From JAYPUA01 sp038133845 (lineage in GTDB: Bacteria > SAR324 > NAC60-12), in the NCBI GenBank assembly GCA_038133845.1, contig JAYPUA010000004.1, positions 1-64,000 of the forward strand: DNA of 64,000 nucleotides. The letters run 5' to 3'. A model generated the notes under the pieces. The model saw nothing but the letters and a program-made list of their open reading frames with translations, ran no database searches and had not been told where the DNA came from. The translations under genes and the position numbers were made by a program. Shown in pieces: positions 41,924 to 49,282 of this stretch; the stretch's first letter is position 1; every line of letters begins with the position of its first letter.

Positions 41924-42660
41924 CTGAAGACCTCTCGAAGAACTCGCGCAAGCGCTCGGACCTGGTTGCCGAGCAAATCAAGGAAGACATCATCACCAAG
42001 CGGCTCCCTCCGGGAGAGCGGCTGTCTGATGAGAAGGACTTCCTGAAGACCTACCGAGTGAGCAAGGGGACCATGCGGGAAGCCTTGAAGGCTCTGGAAG
42101 TGCAGGGGCTGGTCAATATTCGCACCGGGCCTGGAGGAGGAGCCTCGGTCTCTCGAGTGAGTGCCGAGAAGGCCAACGAGTTGCTCTGGAACTACTTCTT
42201 CTCCCGGAATGTCTCCATCGAGGACATCTACGCTGTCCGCAAACTGGTCGAACCGGAACTGGCGGCCAACGTTGCGCAGCACCTTGACGAAGAAGACCTC
42301 GCGCTCCTGGAGCAGTCCGTCGGACACTGCTCGATCAAGGGTTTTGAGTCCAACGACCGGGCCCAGCGGATTCAGGAACTCGACTTCCACCTCGTCCTTG
42401 CAGACGCCTGTCCGAACCCGGTCCTTTCCTTCTTTGCCAAGTTCATCCTCAGCCTGCTCGCCCGGATCATCATCCATGAGGACATGACTCCGGATCCGCA
42501 GATCAGCGAGCGCCACAGCCAGCAAGGGCTGGACTACCATCAGGCCCTTCTCCAGGCATTCCGGGCCCGCGACCCGGAAAGTGCCCGGCAGGTCATGATC
42601 GAACACATGGAGGCTGCCGAGTCTTTCATGCTGCAAAATTACTACTCCCCTGCTCGCTGA
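41920..42660 (+). CDS. GntR family regulator with FCD domain
   Basis: The 246-residue protein has an N-terminal winged helix (LPPGERLSDEKDFLKTYRVSKGTMREALKALEVQGLV) and a C-terminal all-helical FCD ligand domain. The FCD domain has likely metal ligands in DFHLVLADA and the later H-x3-H-type region (HYQALLQAFRARD context YHQALL). It is the last gene of the peptide operon. The two 18-bp palindromes at 34084-34132 are of the length and symmetry expected for such a dimer. Effector is probably an imported amino-acid derivative, by inference. Confidence 0.93.
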   Translation: MTEDLSKNSRKRSDLVAEQIKEDIITKRLPPGERLSDEKDFLKTYRVSKGTMREALKALEVQGLVNIRTGPGGGASVSRVSAEKANELLWNYFFSRNVSIEDIYAVRKLVEPELAANVAQHLDEEDLALLEQSVGHCSIKGFESNDRAQRIQELDFHLVLADACPNPVLSFFAKFILSLLARIIIHEDMTPDPQISERHSQQGLDYHQALLQAFRARDPESARQVMIEHMEAAESFMLQNYYSPAR

Positions 42661-42727
42661 TTTTGGTTGTTCCCCTGAGGTCAGGCTGAAACCCCGATCT
42701 GGCGCTATTTTATTTAAAATTAGCAAA

Positions 42728-42796
42728 ATCAGTATTTTATTGATTTTGTCCCTAATTTTCCGTCAGGTTTTGATTTTTATAAAATACTGATATAAT
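42728..42796 (+). promoter_or_regulatory. AT-rich promoter with a 13-bp inverted repeat
   Basis: A perfect consensus -10, TATAAT, sits at 42791-42796, with a TTTTGA-like -35 about 17 bp upstream. ATCAGTATTTTAT (42728-42740) and its exact complement (42779-42791) flank a 38-bp spacer, and the second arm touches the -10. A smaller dyad, AAAATCA/TGATTTT, lies at 42725-42747. Transcription would begin near 42803, just before the candidate structured RNA. The binding protein is unknown. Confidence 0.6.
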
Positions 42797-42811
42797 TATA
42801 AATTAATCACT

Positions 42812-42948
42812 GGACCTGAATTATTACAAGGCGATGTTTGACGAAGCCCAGAGACTTTGGTCTGATTAAGCCGAGCTTGGAAACACCAAGGTGAGCCTTG
42901 CCCACCCGGTAGCAACATCAAAGACGAGGCCTTGATGTTTTCAGGTTC
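42812..42948 (+). ncRNA. Candidate structured RNA or leader
   Basis: GGACCTGAA (42812-42820) and TTCAGGTTC (42940-42948) form a 9-bp closing helix with one G-U pair. Inside, CAAGGC (42827-42832) pairs with GCCTTG (42895-42900), and AACATCAA (42914-42921) pairs with TTGATGTT (42932-42939), giving a three-way junction. Two small hairpins sit within the first arm: AGAC-TTTG-GTCT at 42852-42863 and CTTGG-AAACA-CCAAG at 42876-42890. It begins about 10 nt after the predicted start of a TATAAT promoter and ends 65 nt before a small gene. I could not match it to a known riboswitch or RNA class. Confidence 0.45.
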
Positions 42949-43013
42949 GTACAACTTCAAGTTTGATGCTCCGACCTCGGAGCCTGTCTGCAAACCTCAT
43001 TTCGAGCGGAACT

Positions 43014-43253
43014 ATGAGATCTCACTTCAACCGCATTCCTCTTGAGCAAAAGATGAAGTACTACCCGGAGCAGGCCGCTCCGACCAGCGAGGACATCAAC
43101 GCAGCCATGAGCGAATTCCTGGTCAGGGGAGGTACCATTCAGCGTATGAGCAACCACGAAGTTGCCAACGTATACCAGCGCAAGGCCTACAGCCGGAATG
43201 GGATGCTCCCATTGATGGACGACGACATGGACTTCTTCAACGACTTCACCTGA
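43014..43253 (+). CDS. Small unknown protein (79 aa)
   Basis: The frame encodes a soluble 79-residue protein starting MRSHFNRIPLEQKMKYYPEQ and ending in an acidic tail with MDDDMDFFNDFT. GAGCGGA lies 3-9 nt upstream of the ATG at 43014; in-frame codons reach back to 42963 but lack a ribosome site. It has no signal peptide, transmembrane helix or recognisable domain. It has its own promoter, a structured leader and a plausible terminator, so it is probably a genuine single-gene unit. Confidence 0.6.
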   Translation: MRSHFNRIPLEQKMKYYPEQAAPTSEDINAAMSEFLVRGGTIQRMSNHEVANVYQRKAYSRNGMLPLMDDDMDFFNDFT

Positions 43254-43352
43254 CCTCCCTGCCAAGCCCGGACTCCTGAGCTTCTCGGCCTCCAAACAGC
43301 CTGGGAGTCCTGCCCTTCTTCCCTTGAAGTCCCCCGCCCTCTGTTGATGAGC

Positions 43353-43383
43353 CAAACCGGGGCCTTCCCCCTTGTTTGTTTTT
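43353..43383 (+). terminator. Rho-independent terminator of the 79-aa gene
   Basis: CAAAC and GTTTG form an outer stem, and GGGG-CCTT-CCCC forms the inner stem with a small internal loop between them. A run of five T follows at once. It lies 100 nt after the stop codon. The intervening 43254-43352 holds no gene. Confidence 0.6.
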
Positions 43384-43495
43384 GACAAAGTAACCTCCCG
43401 CTACGAGACATTTTTCATAAAAATTATTTTTTGATTAAATTTCCCGTGAGTTTTCCCTCATCCTCCTTGTTCGATAAATTGGAAATTTTTTGATT

Positions 43496-43536
43496 TTTAG
43501 TAAATTTATTTGATTTAATCAAAATTATTCACTAAA
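43496..43536. promoter_or_regulatory. 41-bp imperfect palindrome upstream of the rhodanese gene
   Basis: The segment is symmetric over 41 bp: outer TTTAGT and ACTAAA arms and a perfect 15-bp core, TTTGATT-T-AATCAAA, at 43509-43523. It lies in the AT-rich gap about 66 bp upstream of the tandem-rhodanese start. It is a likely operator; the winged-helix regulator at 46089-46655 is one candidate binder. Confidence 0.5.
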
Positions 43537-43601
43537 TTGAACAAAGGTTCGCTCCGGTTGTTCCGGGGCAAGGTTTCCAACCCTCGTTGAGAGAGATTGT
43601 G

Positions 43602-44579
43602 ATGAAGTCGAAACTGTGGGGACTGCTCCCTTTCCTGCTGCTGTTCATGGCCACCGGAGCTCAGGCCGAGTTTTTCCAGCAGCCCCTCCTCTCGCCTCTG
43701 GAGTTGCACCGCCTCCAAGAGCAGCACCCGGAAGGCATTACGGTGGTGGACATCAGGCCACTGGAGCACAAGGTCCCCGAGGCGTCCTATACGGCAGGGC
43801 ACATTCCGGAGTCCGTCTCTTCACCGTACGCAACCTGGCGCGGGCAGCCTGAAAATCCGGGGAAGATGGTGACTGTGGACAAACTCACCTGGCTGGTTCA
43901 GGCGTTGGGTGTGGAGCAGGATACTCCGGTGGTGGTGGTCCACCGGGGGGACTCTCCCAGCGATTTTGGTGCCGCAGCACGGGTGTACTGGTCGCTCAAG
44001 ACCGCTGGACTGAGGGAGTTGGCGATTCTGGACGGAGGCTTTCAGGCGTGGCAGCAGGCCGGACTGCCGATCTCCACGGAGGCACACACGGCGTTGCCCA
44101 GCGACTACGAAGTCCAGTTGAAGACAGCCTGGCTGGCTACCACTGCGGACATTGAGCAGTTGCTCAGTAGGTCCGAGGTTCAGTTGCTTGATGCGCGTCC
44201 GGAGGCTTTTTTTTGGGGAGAAAAATGGCATGGTGCTGCTGCACGTCCGGGAACGATCGCCGGAGCCGAGTTCTTTGACAACCACCGCTGGTTCCAACCG
44301 GAGAGCCCCTTGCTCGAACCCCCGGAGCGGCTGCGCAATTTGGTCCAGGAGCACCAGCTGGGACATTCAGAGGTGACGGTCTCCTTCTGCAACACAGGAC
44401 ACTGGGCGGCAACCAACTGGTTCGTACTCAGTGAGTTGCTCGGAGTGGAAGGGGTGAAGCTCTATCCGGAGTCGCTGGTCGAATGGTCCTCTGCCGGGCT
44501 CCCCATGGATCACGTCCCGGGAAGCCTGCGCTGGGCCTGGATTTCGACGCGGCAGTGGCTGAACGCTCAGTTCAACTGA
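43602..44579 (+). CDS. Periplasmic tandem-rhodanese sulphurtransferase
   Basis: The product (325 residues from the ATG at 43602) has a signal peptide (cleavage near AQA-EF) and two rhodanese domains. The first lacks the catalytic cysteine (HRGDSPSD at that position), while the second carries it in CNTGHWA. Such proteins transfer sulphane sulphur, for example from thiosulphate. The YeeE-type transporter starts 3 nt after its stop, which suggests a joint role in periplasmic sulphur capture and import. GAGAGA lies upstream of the chosen start. Confidence 0.88.
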   Translation: MKSKLWGLLPFLLLFMATGAQAEFFQQPLLSPLELHRLQEQHPEGITVVDIRPLEHKVPEASYTAGHIPESVSSPYATWRGQPENPGKMVTVDKLTWLVQALGVEQDTPVVVVHRGDSPSDFGAAARVYWSLKTAGLRELAILDGGFQAWQQAGLPISTEAHTALPSDYEVQLKTAWLATTADIEQLLSRSEVQLLDARPEAFFWGEKWHGAAARPGTIAGAEFFDNHRWFQPESPLLEPPERLRNLVQEHQLGHSEVTVSFCNTGHWAATNWFVLSELLGVEGVKLYPESLVEWSSAGLPMDHVPGSLRWAWISTRQWLNAQFN

Positions 44580-44581
44580 AG

Positions 44582-45727
44582 ATGACCTCCGTGAGCCTTT
44601 CCAGGTCCACCACGCTGCCTCGTGCCGGAAGTCCGGCGCGGAGGCGGGTGCTGCTTTCAGTCGGAGCGATCCTGCTGGTGCTCACGCTGGCCATACACGC
44701 AGGGGTGAGACAGGGGCTGCTGCTCGCCATCGGCTTGGGGCTGGGAGCTACGCTGGAGGGCCTTCGCTTCGGGTTTGCCGGGCCGTGGCGCCAGGCGATC
44801 CTGAACCAGGATACCCGCGGGCTCAGGGCCCAGCTGCTCTCCATCGCCTTGGCCGCGGTGATGATGTTCCCCTTGCTGGGACAGGCTTCCGGGGAGTTGA
44901 TCGGGGCTGCAGCTCCACTGGGGGTTGCAATGGTTCTGGGAGCGTTTGTCTTTGGGGCCGCGATGCAGGTGGTGCTTGGCTGTGGATCAGGGACGCTGGT
45001 CAACGCAGGTAGCGGCAACCTGACGGGGCTCTGGGTGCTCCCATTCTTTGTGGCAGGAAGCTTCCTCGGGACCCTGCACCTGCCCGAGTGGAGCTTGTTA
45101 GGGAGCCTGCCTCCGGTGGTGATCAGTCATGAGTTGGGCACGGCGGGAGGCCTGATGGTCACTGCAGGTGGGCTGCTCGGGCTGGTGTTGGTGCTGCGAC
45201 ATCGCGCGGCTCCGGACGAGCAGAGGATCCCGCTACGGCTCTGGAAAGCCGCGGGGCTCCTGGCCGTTCTTGCCACGCTCAACCTCCTCGTCTCCGGGCA
45301 ACCTTGGGGAGTCGTCTATGGCCTCGGGCTCTGGGGCGCGAAGCTGGCCCACTGGTCCGGAGTGGAGTTGAGCGGATTTGCCTTCTGGGATGCTCCCGGA
45401 AATGCCGGGCGGCTGGCGGAAAGCCTGCTGCTCGATGTGACCTCCGTAACCAACCTTGGCATCTTGCTCGGTGCCGGGCTGGCAAATTGCTGGAAGGGGG
45501 AGTTTGCGCCTCAGGTCACGCTGACCCCCAGGCTGTGGATTGCCGGCGCTGGAGCTGGGCTTTTGCTGGGATATGCCTCTCGGTTGGCCTACGGCTGCAA
45601 CGTGGGGGCATTTTTCAGCGGGATTGCCTCCGGAAGCCTCCACGGCTGGGTCTGGTTTGCTTCAGCTTTTGCAGGCTCCTGGGTTGGAGTGCGCCTGCGC
45701 AATCGTCTGGTAGGAGAAGTTCCGTGA
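44582..45727 (+). CDS. YeeE/YedE (TsuA-like) sulphur-compound transporter
   Basis: The 381-residue membrane protein has about nine to ten helices and two copies of the conserved cysteine loops: MQVVLGCGSGTLVNAGSGN and SRLAYGCNVGAFFSGIASGSLHGW. In TsuA these cysteines guide thiosulphate through the membrane. The ATG at 44582 immediately follows the rhodanese stop; upstream in-frame codons belong to the rhodanese gene. Substrate is probably thiosulphate or a related sulphur compound by family and context. Confidence 0.88.
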   Translation: MTSVSLSRSTTLPRAGSPARRRVLLSVGAILLVLTLAIHAGVRQGLLLAIGLGLGATLEGLRFGFAGPWRQAILNQDTRGLRAQLLSIALAAVMMFPLLGQASGELIGAAAPLGVAMVLGAFVFGAAMQVVLGCGSGTLVNAGSGNLTGLWVLPFFVAGSFLGTLHLPEWSLLGSLPPVVISHELGTAGGLMVTAGGLLGLVLVLRHRAAPDEQRIPLRLWKAAGLLAVLATLNLLVSGQPWGVVYGLGLWGAKLAHWSGVELSGFAFWDAPGNAGRLAESLLLDVTSVTNLGILLGAGLANCWKGEFAPQVTLTPRLWIAGAGAGLLLGYASRLAYGCNVGAFFSGIASGSLHGWVWFASAFAGSWVGVRLRNRLVGEVP

Positions 45728-45897
45728 GCCCAACACGACAAATAACGATCCTGCTACTCTGGGGAATGTTGCTGGGGCTGCTTGTTCTGGATGCGCTACA
45801 CAGCCTCCCCATCGACCGGTTCCAGTTGCCCCCGCCTCTGGCGTGGGGTTCCGGGAGTCTGGCCTCCGGAGGGTTTTGCGCAGTTTCTCCTCAGTAA
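45724..45897 (+). CDS. Small single-span membrane protein of the yeeE module
   Basis: A GTG start overlaps the yeeE-like stop by four bases and gives 57 residues. One hydrophobic helix (ITILLLWGMLLGLLVLDAL) is followed by a short proline- and glycine-rich tail with a cysteine near the end (GGFCAVSPQ). Translational coupling makes it likely real. It might be an accessory subunit of the transporter. No family is recognised. Confidence 0.55.
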   Translation: MSPTRQITILLLWGMLLGLLVLDALHSLPIDRFQLPPPLAWGSGSLASGGFCAVSPQ

Positions 45898-46024
45898 GAG
45901 CCCCCGATTCCTTCTCCCCCAAACATCCATCAGGTCCTCAACCAAACCGCGAAACCATCTGCCCCTCAGCTTTCAGGTGGACCTATTCCAGATCCGGACT
46001 TGCAACCCTGAGGCTTAGCCATTA

Positions 46025-46069
46025 TGTTCAGTTGTTGAACAATTTCTGCCAGAAGCAGGTTTTGGCAGA
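46025..46069. promoter_or_regulatory. Two dyads upstream of the winged-helix regulator
   Basis: TGTTCA-N5-TGAACA at 46025-46041 and TCTGCCA-N11-TGGCAGA at 46045-46069 are perfect inverted repeats lying 20-64 bp before the regulator start. Both are placed to control its promoter, perhaps by autoregulation. The second could instead fold as an RNA hairpin. Confidence 0.45.
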
Positions 46070-46088
46070 TTGCAAGTCTTGATTTTTG

Positions 46089-46655
46089 ATGAGACCAGAA
46101 GACCAGAGGGTGCTCAGTCTGCTTGAGGCCGTTGAGCAGAGCCCTTCCCTGAATCAGAGAGATCTGGCCCAGCATTTGGGTATCTCGTTGGGGATGACCA
46201 ACGCGTACCTGCAGAAGGTCCTCAAGAAGGGCTTCCTGCGGGCCACGCAGGTTCAGCCACGCCGTTGGCTGTACTTCCTAACGCCTCAGGGGGCCTTGGA
46301 GAAGAGCCGGCTCAGCCTGAGTTACCTCCACCGGACCCTGGAGTCCTTCAAGGAACTCCGACGACGGACCGAGGAGATGCTGCTCCGCTTGGAGCAGCAA
46401 GGCGTCTCCGGGGTACACGTCTGTGGGGGTGAGGACCTGTCGGACATCGTGCAATTGTGTCTGGCCGGAAGTGAAATCCACCTGCTCTCTCAGATTCCCG
46501 AGGCGCAGCTGCGGGACTCCTCACAGGCCCTCCCTGAACTGCGCCACTCGGAGCGTCTCCTGCTTGCTGTGGTCGAGCCTGATCCTCAACTTTTGGAAGC
46601 CCTCCTTGCCCGAAACCTCAAGGAGTCCCGGGACTGGATTCGATTTCACTCCTGA
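46089..46655 (+). CDS. Winged-helix transcriptional regulator
   Basis: The 188-residue protein begins with a MarR/ArsR-like winged helix (NQRDLAQHLGISLGMTNAYLQKVLKKGFLR, then RRWLYFLTPQG in the wing). A helical linker follows, then a C-terminal alpha/beta segment of about 80 residues. That segment contains VSGVHVCGGEDLSDIVQLCLA and HLLSQIP, resembling a nucleotide- or small-molecule-binding Rossmann half. The two cysteines there could sense sulphur species, which would suit the adjacent sulphur module; this is speculation. ATG 46089 is preceded by an in-frame TTG. Confidence 0.75.
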   Translation: MRPEDQRVLSLLEAVEQSPSLNQRDLAQHLGISLGMTNAYLQKVLKKGFLRATQVQPRRWLYFLTPQGALEKSRLSLSYLHRTLESFKELRRRTEEMLLRLEQQGVSGVHVCGGEDLSDIVQLCLAGSEIHLLSQIPEAQLRDSSQALPELRHSERLLLAVVEPDPQLLEALLARNLKESRDWIRFHS

Positions 46656-46687
46656 GCCGTGCAGATTTGCCTGGAGGAGTCCGCTGT

Positions 46688-46717
46688 GAGGGCTCTCTGG
46701 CCACCAGAACAGCCCTC
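46688..46717. terminator. Bidirectional hairpin between convergent genes
   Basis: GAGGGCT and AGCCCTC form a 7-bp outer stem, and CTGG-CCA-CCAG an inner one. It lies between the regulator (plus) and malate synthase (minus), whose stops are 82 nt apart. No long T-run flanks it, so it is only a moderate terminator candidate for both directions. Confidence 0.5.
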
Positions 46718-46737
46718 AAGTCCATGCGAACCCCTAC

Positions 46738-48333
46738 TCAGTCCAACTGGTCGTAGGCCTTGATTGTCAGGAAGTCCTCGAAGGCATCTGACGTGGCCAG
46801 GTCTTCGAGCAGGCGAGCGGCGTTCTCAAACGATGCTGCGTCGTAGGCGTCTCCGTATGCCTGCTGAATGTTCCCCAATTCTTCCGGAATCATGGCCTGC
46901 ACCATCTCCTTGGTGATCTTGCGGCCGTCTTCCAGTTTGCCCTCCGGATGGCGAATCCACTGCCAGAGCTGAGCACGCGAGATCTCCGCAGTCGCAGCGT
47001 CCTCCATCAGGTTGTAGATAGCCACCGCTCCATTGCCCCGAAGCCAGGCCTCGATGTACTGAATCCCGACGCTGATGTTGTTGCGCACCCCGGCCTCGGT
47101 GATCTGTCCACCAGGAATCTTGAAGTCCAGCAGCTGATCCGGTGTGATCTGAACGTCTTCACGCATGCGCTGTTTCTGGTTGATGCGTCCGGCCTCAAAC
47201 GCCTCTGAGAAGACCTCGGTGCAGATGGGGACCAAGTCCGGGTGGGCGACCCACGACCCGTCAAAGCCGTCTCCGGCCTCCCGCTGCTTGTCTTCACGGA
47301 CCTTCGCCAAAGCGACCCGGTTGACCTCCGGATCCCGTCGGCTTGGGATGAACGCAGCCATTCCGCCGATCGCGTGGGCTCCGCGCTTGTGGCAGGTCCG
47401 GACCAGCAGTTCTGTGTAGGCGCGCATCAGCGGTGCAGTCATCGTGACCTGTGCCCGGTCAGGCCAGAGGAAGCCGGGGTCGTGGTGAAATTTTTTGATC
47501 GCGCTGAACATGTAATCCCACCGCCCAGCGTTCAGCCCGGCCATGTGCGTGCGGAGTTCGTAGATGATCTCCTCCATCTCAAAGGCCGCAAGGATGGTCT
47601 CGATCAGCACCGTGGCCTTCACGCTGCCCTGAGGTACACCGAGCGCGTCTTGAGCGCTGACGAACACGTCGTTCCACAGCCGCGCCTCCAGATGACTCTC
47701 CATCTTGGGCAGGTAGAAGTACGGACCAGTCCCCTTGGCCAGGGTGCGCTTGGCGTTGTGGAACAGGTAGAGCCCCGCATCCACAAGCGATCCGGAGGCC
47801 ACTTCACCATCAATGAGAAGGTGCTTCTCCTCCAGATGCCACCCCCGAGGGCGCACCACCAGGACCGCCAGGTTCTCTTCGTTCAGCCGATACGCCTTGC
47901 CTTCCGGGCTGTCGAAGCCCAGAGTTCGCTCGTGAGCCGCAATCAGGTTGAGCTGTCCTTGGATCTGATTGAACCAGTTCGGAGTGTTGGAGTCCTCCAG
48001 GTCAGCCATGAAGACTCGGGCTCCGGAGTTGAGGGCGTTGATCATCATCTTCGCATCCACCGGACCGGTGATCTCGCAACGCCGATCCTGCAGGTCTGCG
48101 GGAATCGGAGCGACCTGCCACTCGCCTTCCCGGATGTTCAAGGTCTCTTCCAGGAATCCGGGACGACGTCCTCCCTGGATGCCGCTGTGGACCTGGCGCC
48201 GATACTGAAGCAGTTCCTTGCGGCGGCTGTTGAACTTGCGGTGAAGCATCACCAGAAACTCCTGGGCCTGAGGAGTCAAGATGGACTCGAAGCCTGGGTG
48301 CATGGTTCCGGTGATTTGAATTCCCTCGGTCAT
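46738..48333 (-). CDS. aceB: Malate synthase A
   Basis: The 531-residue enzyme condenses glyoxylate and acetyl-CoA to malate in the glyoxylate shunt. Diagnostic segments are VFMADLEDSNTPNW, RPRGWHLEEKHL, YFYLPKMESHLEARLWNDVF, GRWDYMFSAIKKF and AIGGMAAFIPSRRD. Length and sequence match the A-type enzyme. No isocitrate lyase gene is in the window. The 190-nt region before its start (48334-48523) holds a small 5-bp GAAGC hairpin and no gene. Confidence 0.97.
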   Translation of the reverse strand: MTEGIQITGTMHPGFESILTPQAQEFLVMLHRKFNSRRKELLQYRRQVHSGIQGGRRPGFLEETLNIREGEWQVAPIPADLQDRRCEITGPVDAKMMINALNSGARVFMADLEDSNTPNWFNQIQGQLNLIAAHERTLGFDSPEGKAYRLNEENLAVLVVRPRGWHLEEKHLLIDGEVASGSLVDAGLYLFHNAKRTLAKGTGPYFYLPKMESHLEARLWNDVFVSAQDALGVPQGSVKATVLIETILAAFEMEEIIYELRTHMAGLNAGRWDYMFSAIKKFHHDPGFLWPDRAQVTMTAPLMRAYTELLVRTCHKRGAHAIGGMAAFIPSRRDPEVNRVALAKVREDKQREAGDGFDGSWVAHPDLVPICTEVFSEAFEAGRINQKQRMREDVQITPDQLLDFKIPGGQITEAGVRNNISVGIQYIEAWLRGNGAVAIYNLMEDAATAEISRAQLWQWIRHPEGKLEDGRKITKEMVQAMIPEELGNIQQAYGDAYDAASFENAARLLEDLATSDAFEDFLTIKAYDQLD

Positions 48334-48523
48334 ATCTCTCCTTGGATTGGGCTCGGATCAATGCCACCGCCCCTGTCCGGTGACTGTAGGTTGGTGCGAC
48401 TGGGGAGTCCAGCACACCGTGGGAAATCGGCGGTCAAGTCAGTAAAGGTTTTTTCAGGCGAGGAATAGGGTCGCTCAGCAGAGCAGAAATGGGGCTTCGA
48501 GTGAAGCTTCGGCTGGGCGAAGG

Positions 48524-49282
48524 TCAGGCCTCCTCCACCTCTTCCATCTGTTCGATCAGCCGCTGTACCGCCTCCACAAGGGCGGCGCGCATCTCGGAAC
48601 GCTCCTGAGGATCGTCCATCTTCAGAATGCGCTCGCAATAGCCGGTGAGTTGCTGCAGCGACTCAAATACCTGCGCGTCGGCCATCTTGTAAACCCAGCT
48701 TGAGTCCTCCGGGTCAACAGGCTCCGGGAGTGGCTCCGGCAAGGCCTGCTGCTCCTTGAACCGCTTGAGGGTCTCTCTCAGCTCTCGAATGCTGGGGGCC
48801 GGCTTCTCGCCTCGTGCCTGATTCCAGACGGTCTCTCGCTCTTCCGGGGTCTCACAGCTGCTCAGCAAGTAGGCCCCAGAGGCGGTGTAGCGGGAGATCA
48901 GCTCCGGATGATCCGCATACGTCTCGGCCACCTTGCGGCACTGCATCGCCGAGGAGTAGGGCATGTTGATGTTCTCCGTGTACCACGACTTGACCTGCTC
49001 CGTGGTCAGTCCGGACTTGCGCAGCGCCTTGTGCAGCGCGCTCAGGTGCAGGCCGAGCTGAAAGTAGTCGTCGGAGATGTTGTCGATGAAGCGGTTGATC
49101 TGCTCGACCACCAACTGCATGCGCTCCGCCCCTTCACTGAGGCTGAGTTGCTCCAGGCCCAGTTCAGGAACAAAGAAGTCTCGCTGCGTTCGAGTCGGGG
49201 CCTTGGACTCCAGCAGCTCTGTGCTGCCTTCCTGGGCAATGGTGGACTGGGAGACCAGCTCGATCTTAAGCGACTTGGCCAT
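48524..49282 (-). CDS. DUF3102-like partner of a ParA ATPase
   Basis: The 252-residue protein is largely helical. Its core (about 55-130: VVEQINRFIDNISDDYFQLG, then SSAMQCRKVAETYADHPEL) resembles DUF3102/KfrA-type DNA-binding proteins, which recognise DNA through a helix-turn-helix like region. A charged Glu/Gln-rich linker and a C-terminal helix follow. It overlaps the upstream parA-like gene by 17 bp, which suggests a two-gene partition-like cassette. It lacks the ParB CTPase box. The start at 49282 (MAKSLKIELV) is chosen over 49312 for its fit with the overlap. Confidence 0.65.
   Translation of the reverse strand: MAKSLKIELVSQSTIAQEGSTELLESKAPTRTQRDFFVPELGLEQLSLSEGAERMQLVVEQINRFIDNISDDYFQLGLHLSALHKALRKSGLTTEQVKSWYTENINMPYSSAMQCRKVAETYADHPELISRYTASGAYLLSSCETPEERETVWNQARGEKPAPSIRELRETLKRFKEQQALPEPLPEPVDPEDSSWVYKMADAQVFESLQQLTGYCERILKMDDPQERSEMRAALVEAVQRLIEQMEEVEEA

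Noticed and set aside
42812..42948. 6S RNA, signal-recognition-particle RNA or tracrRNA
   Set aside because: The fold is a three-way junction instead of a long hairpin with a central bubble. The SRP GGAAG-type loop is missing, and there is no CRISPR repeat or cas gene in the window.
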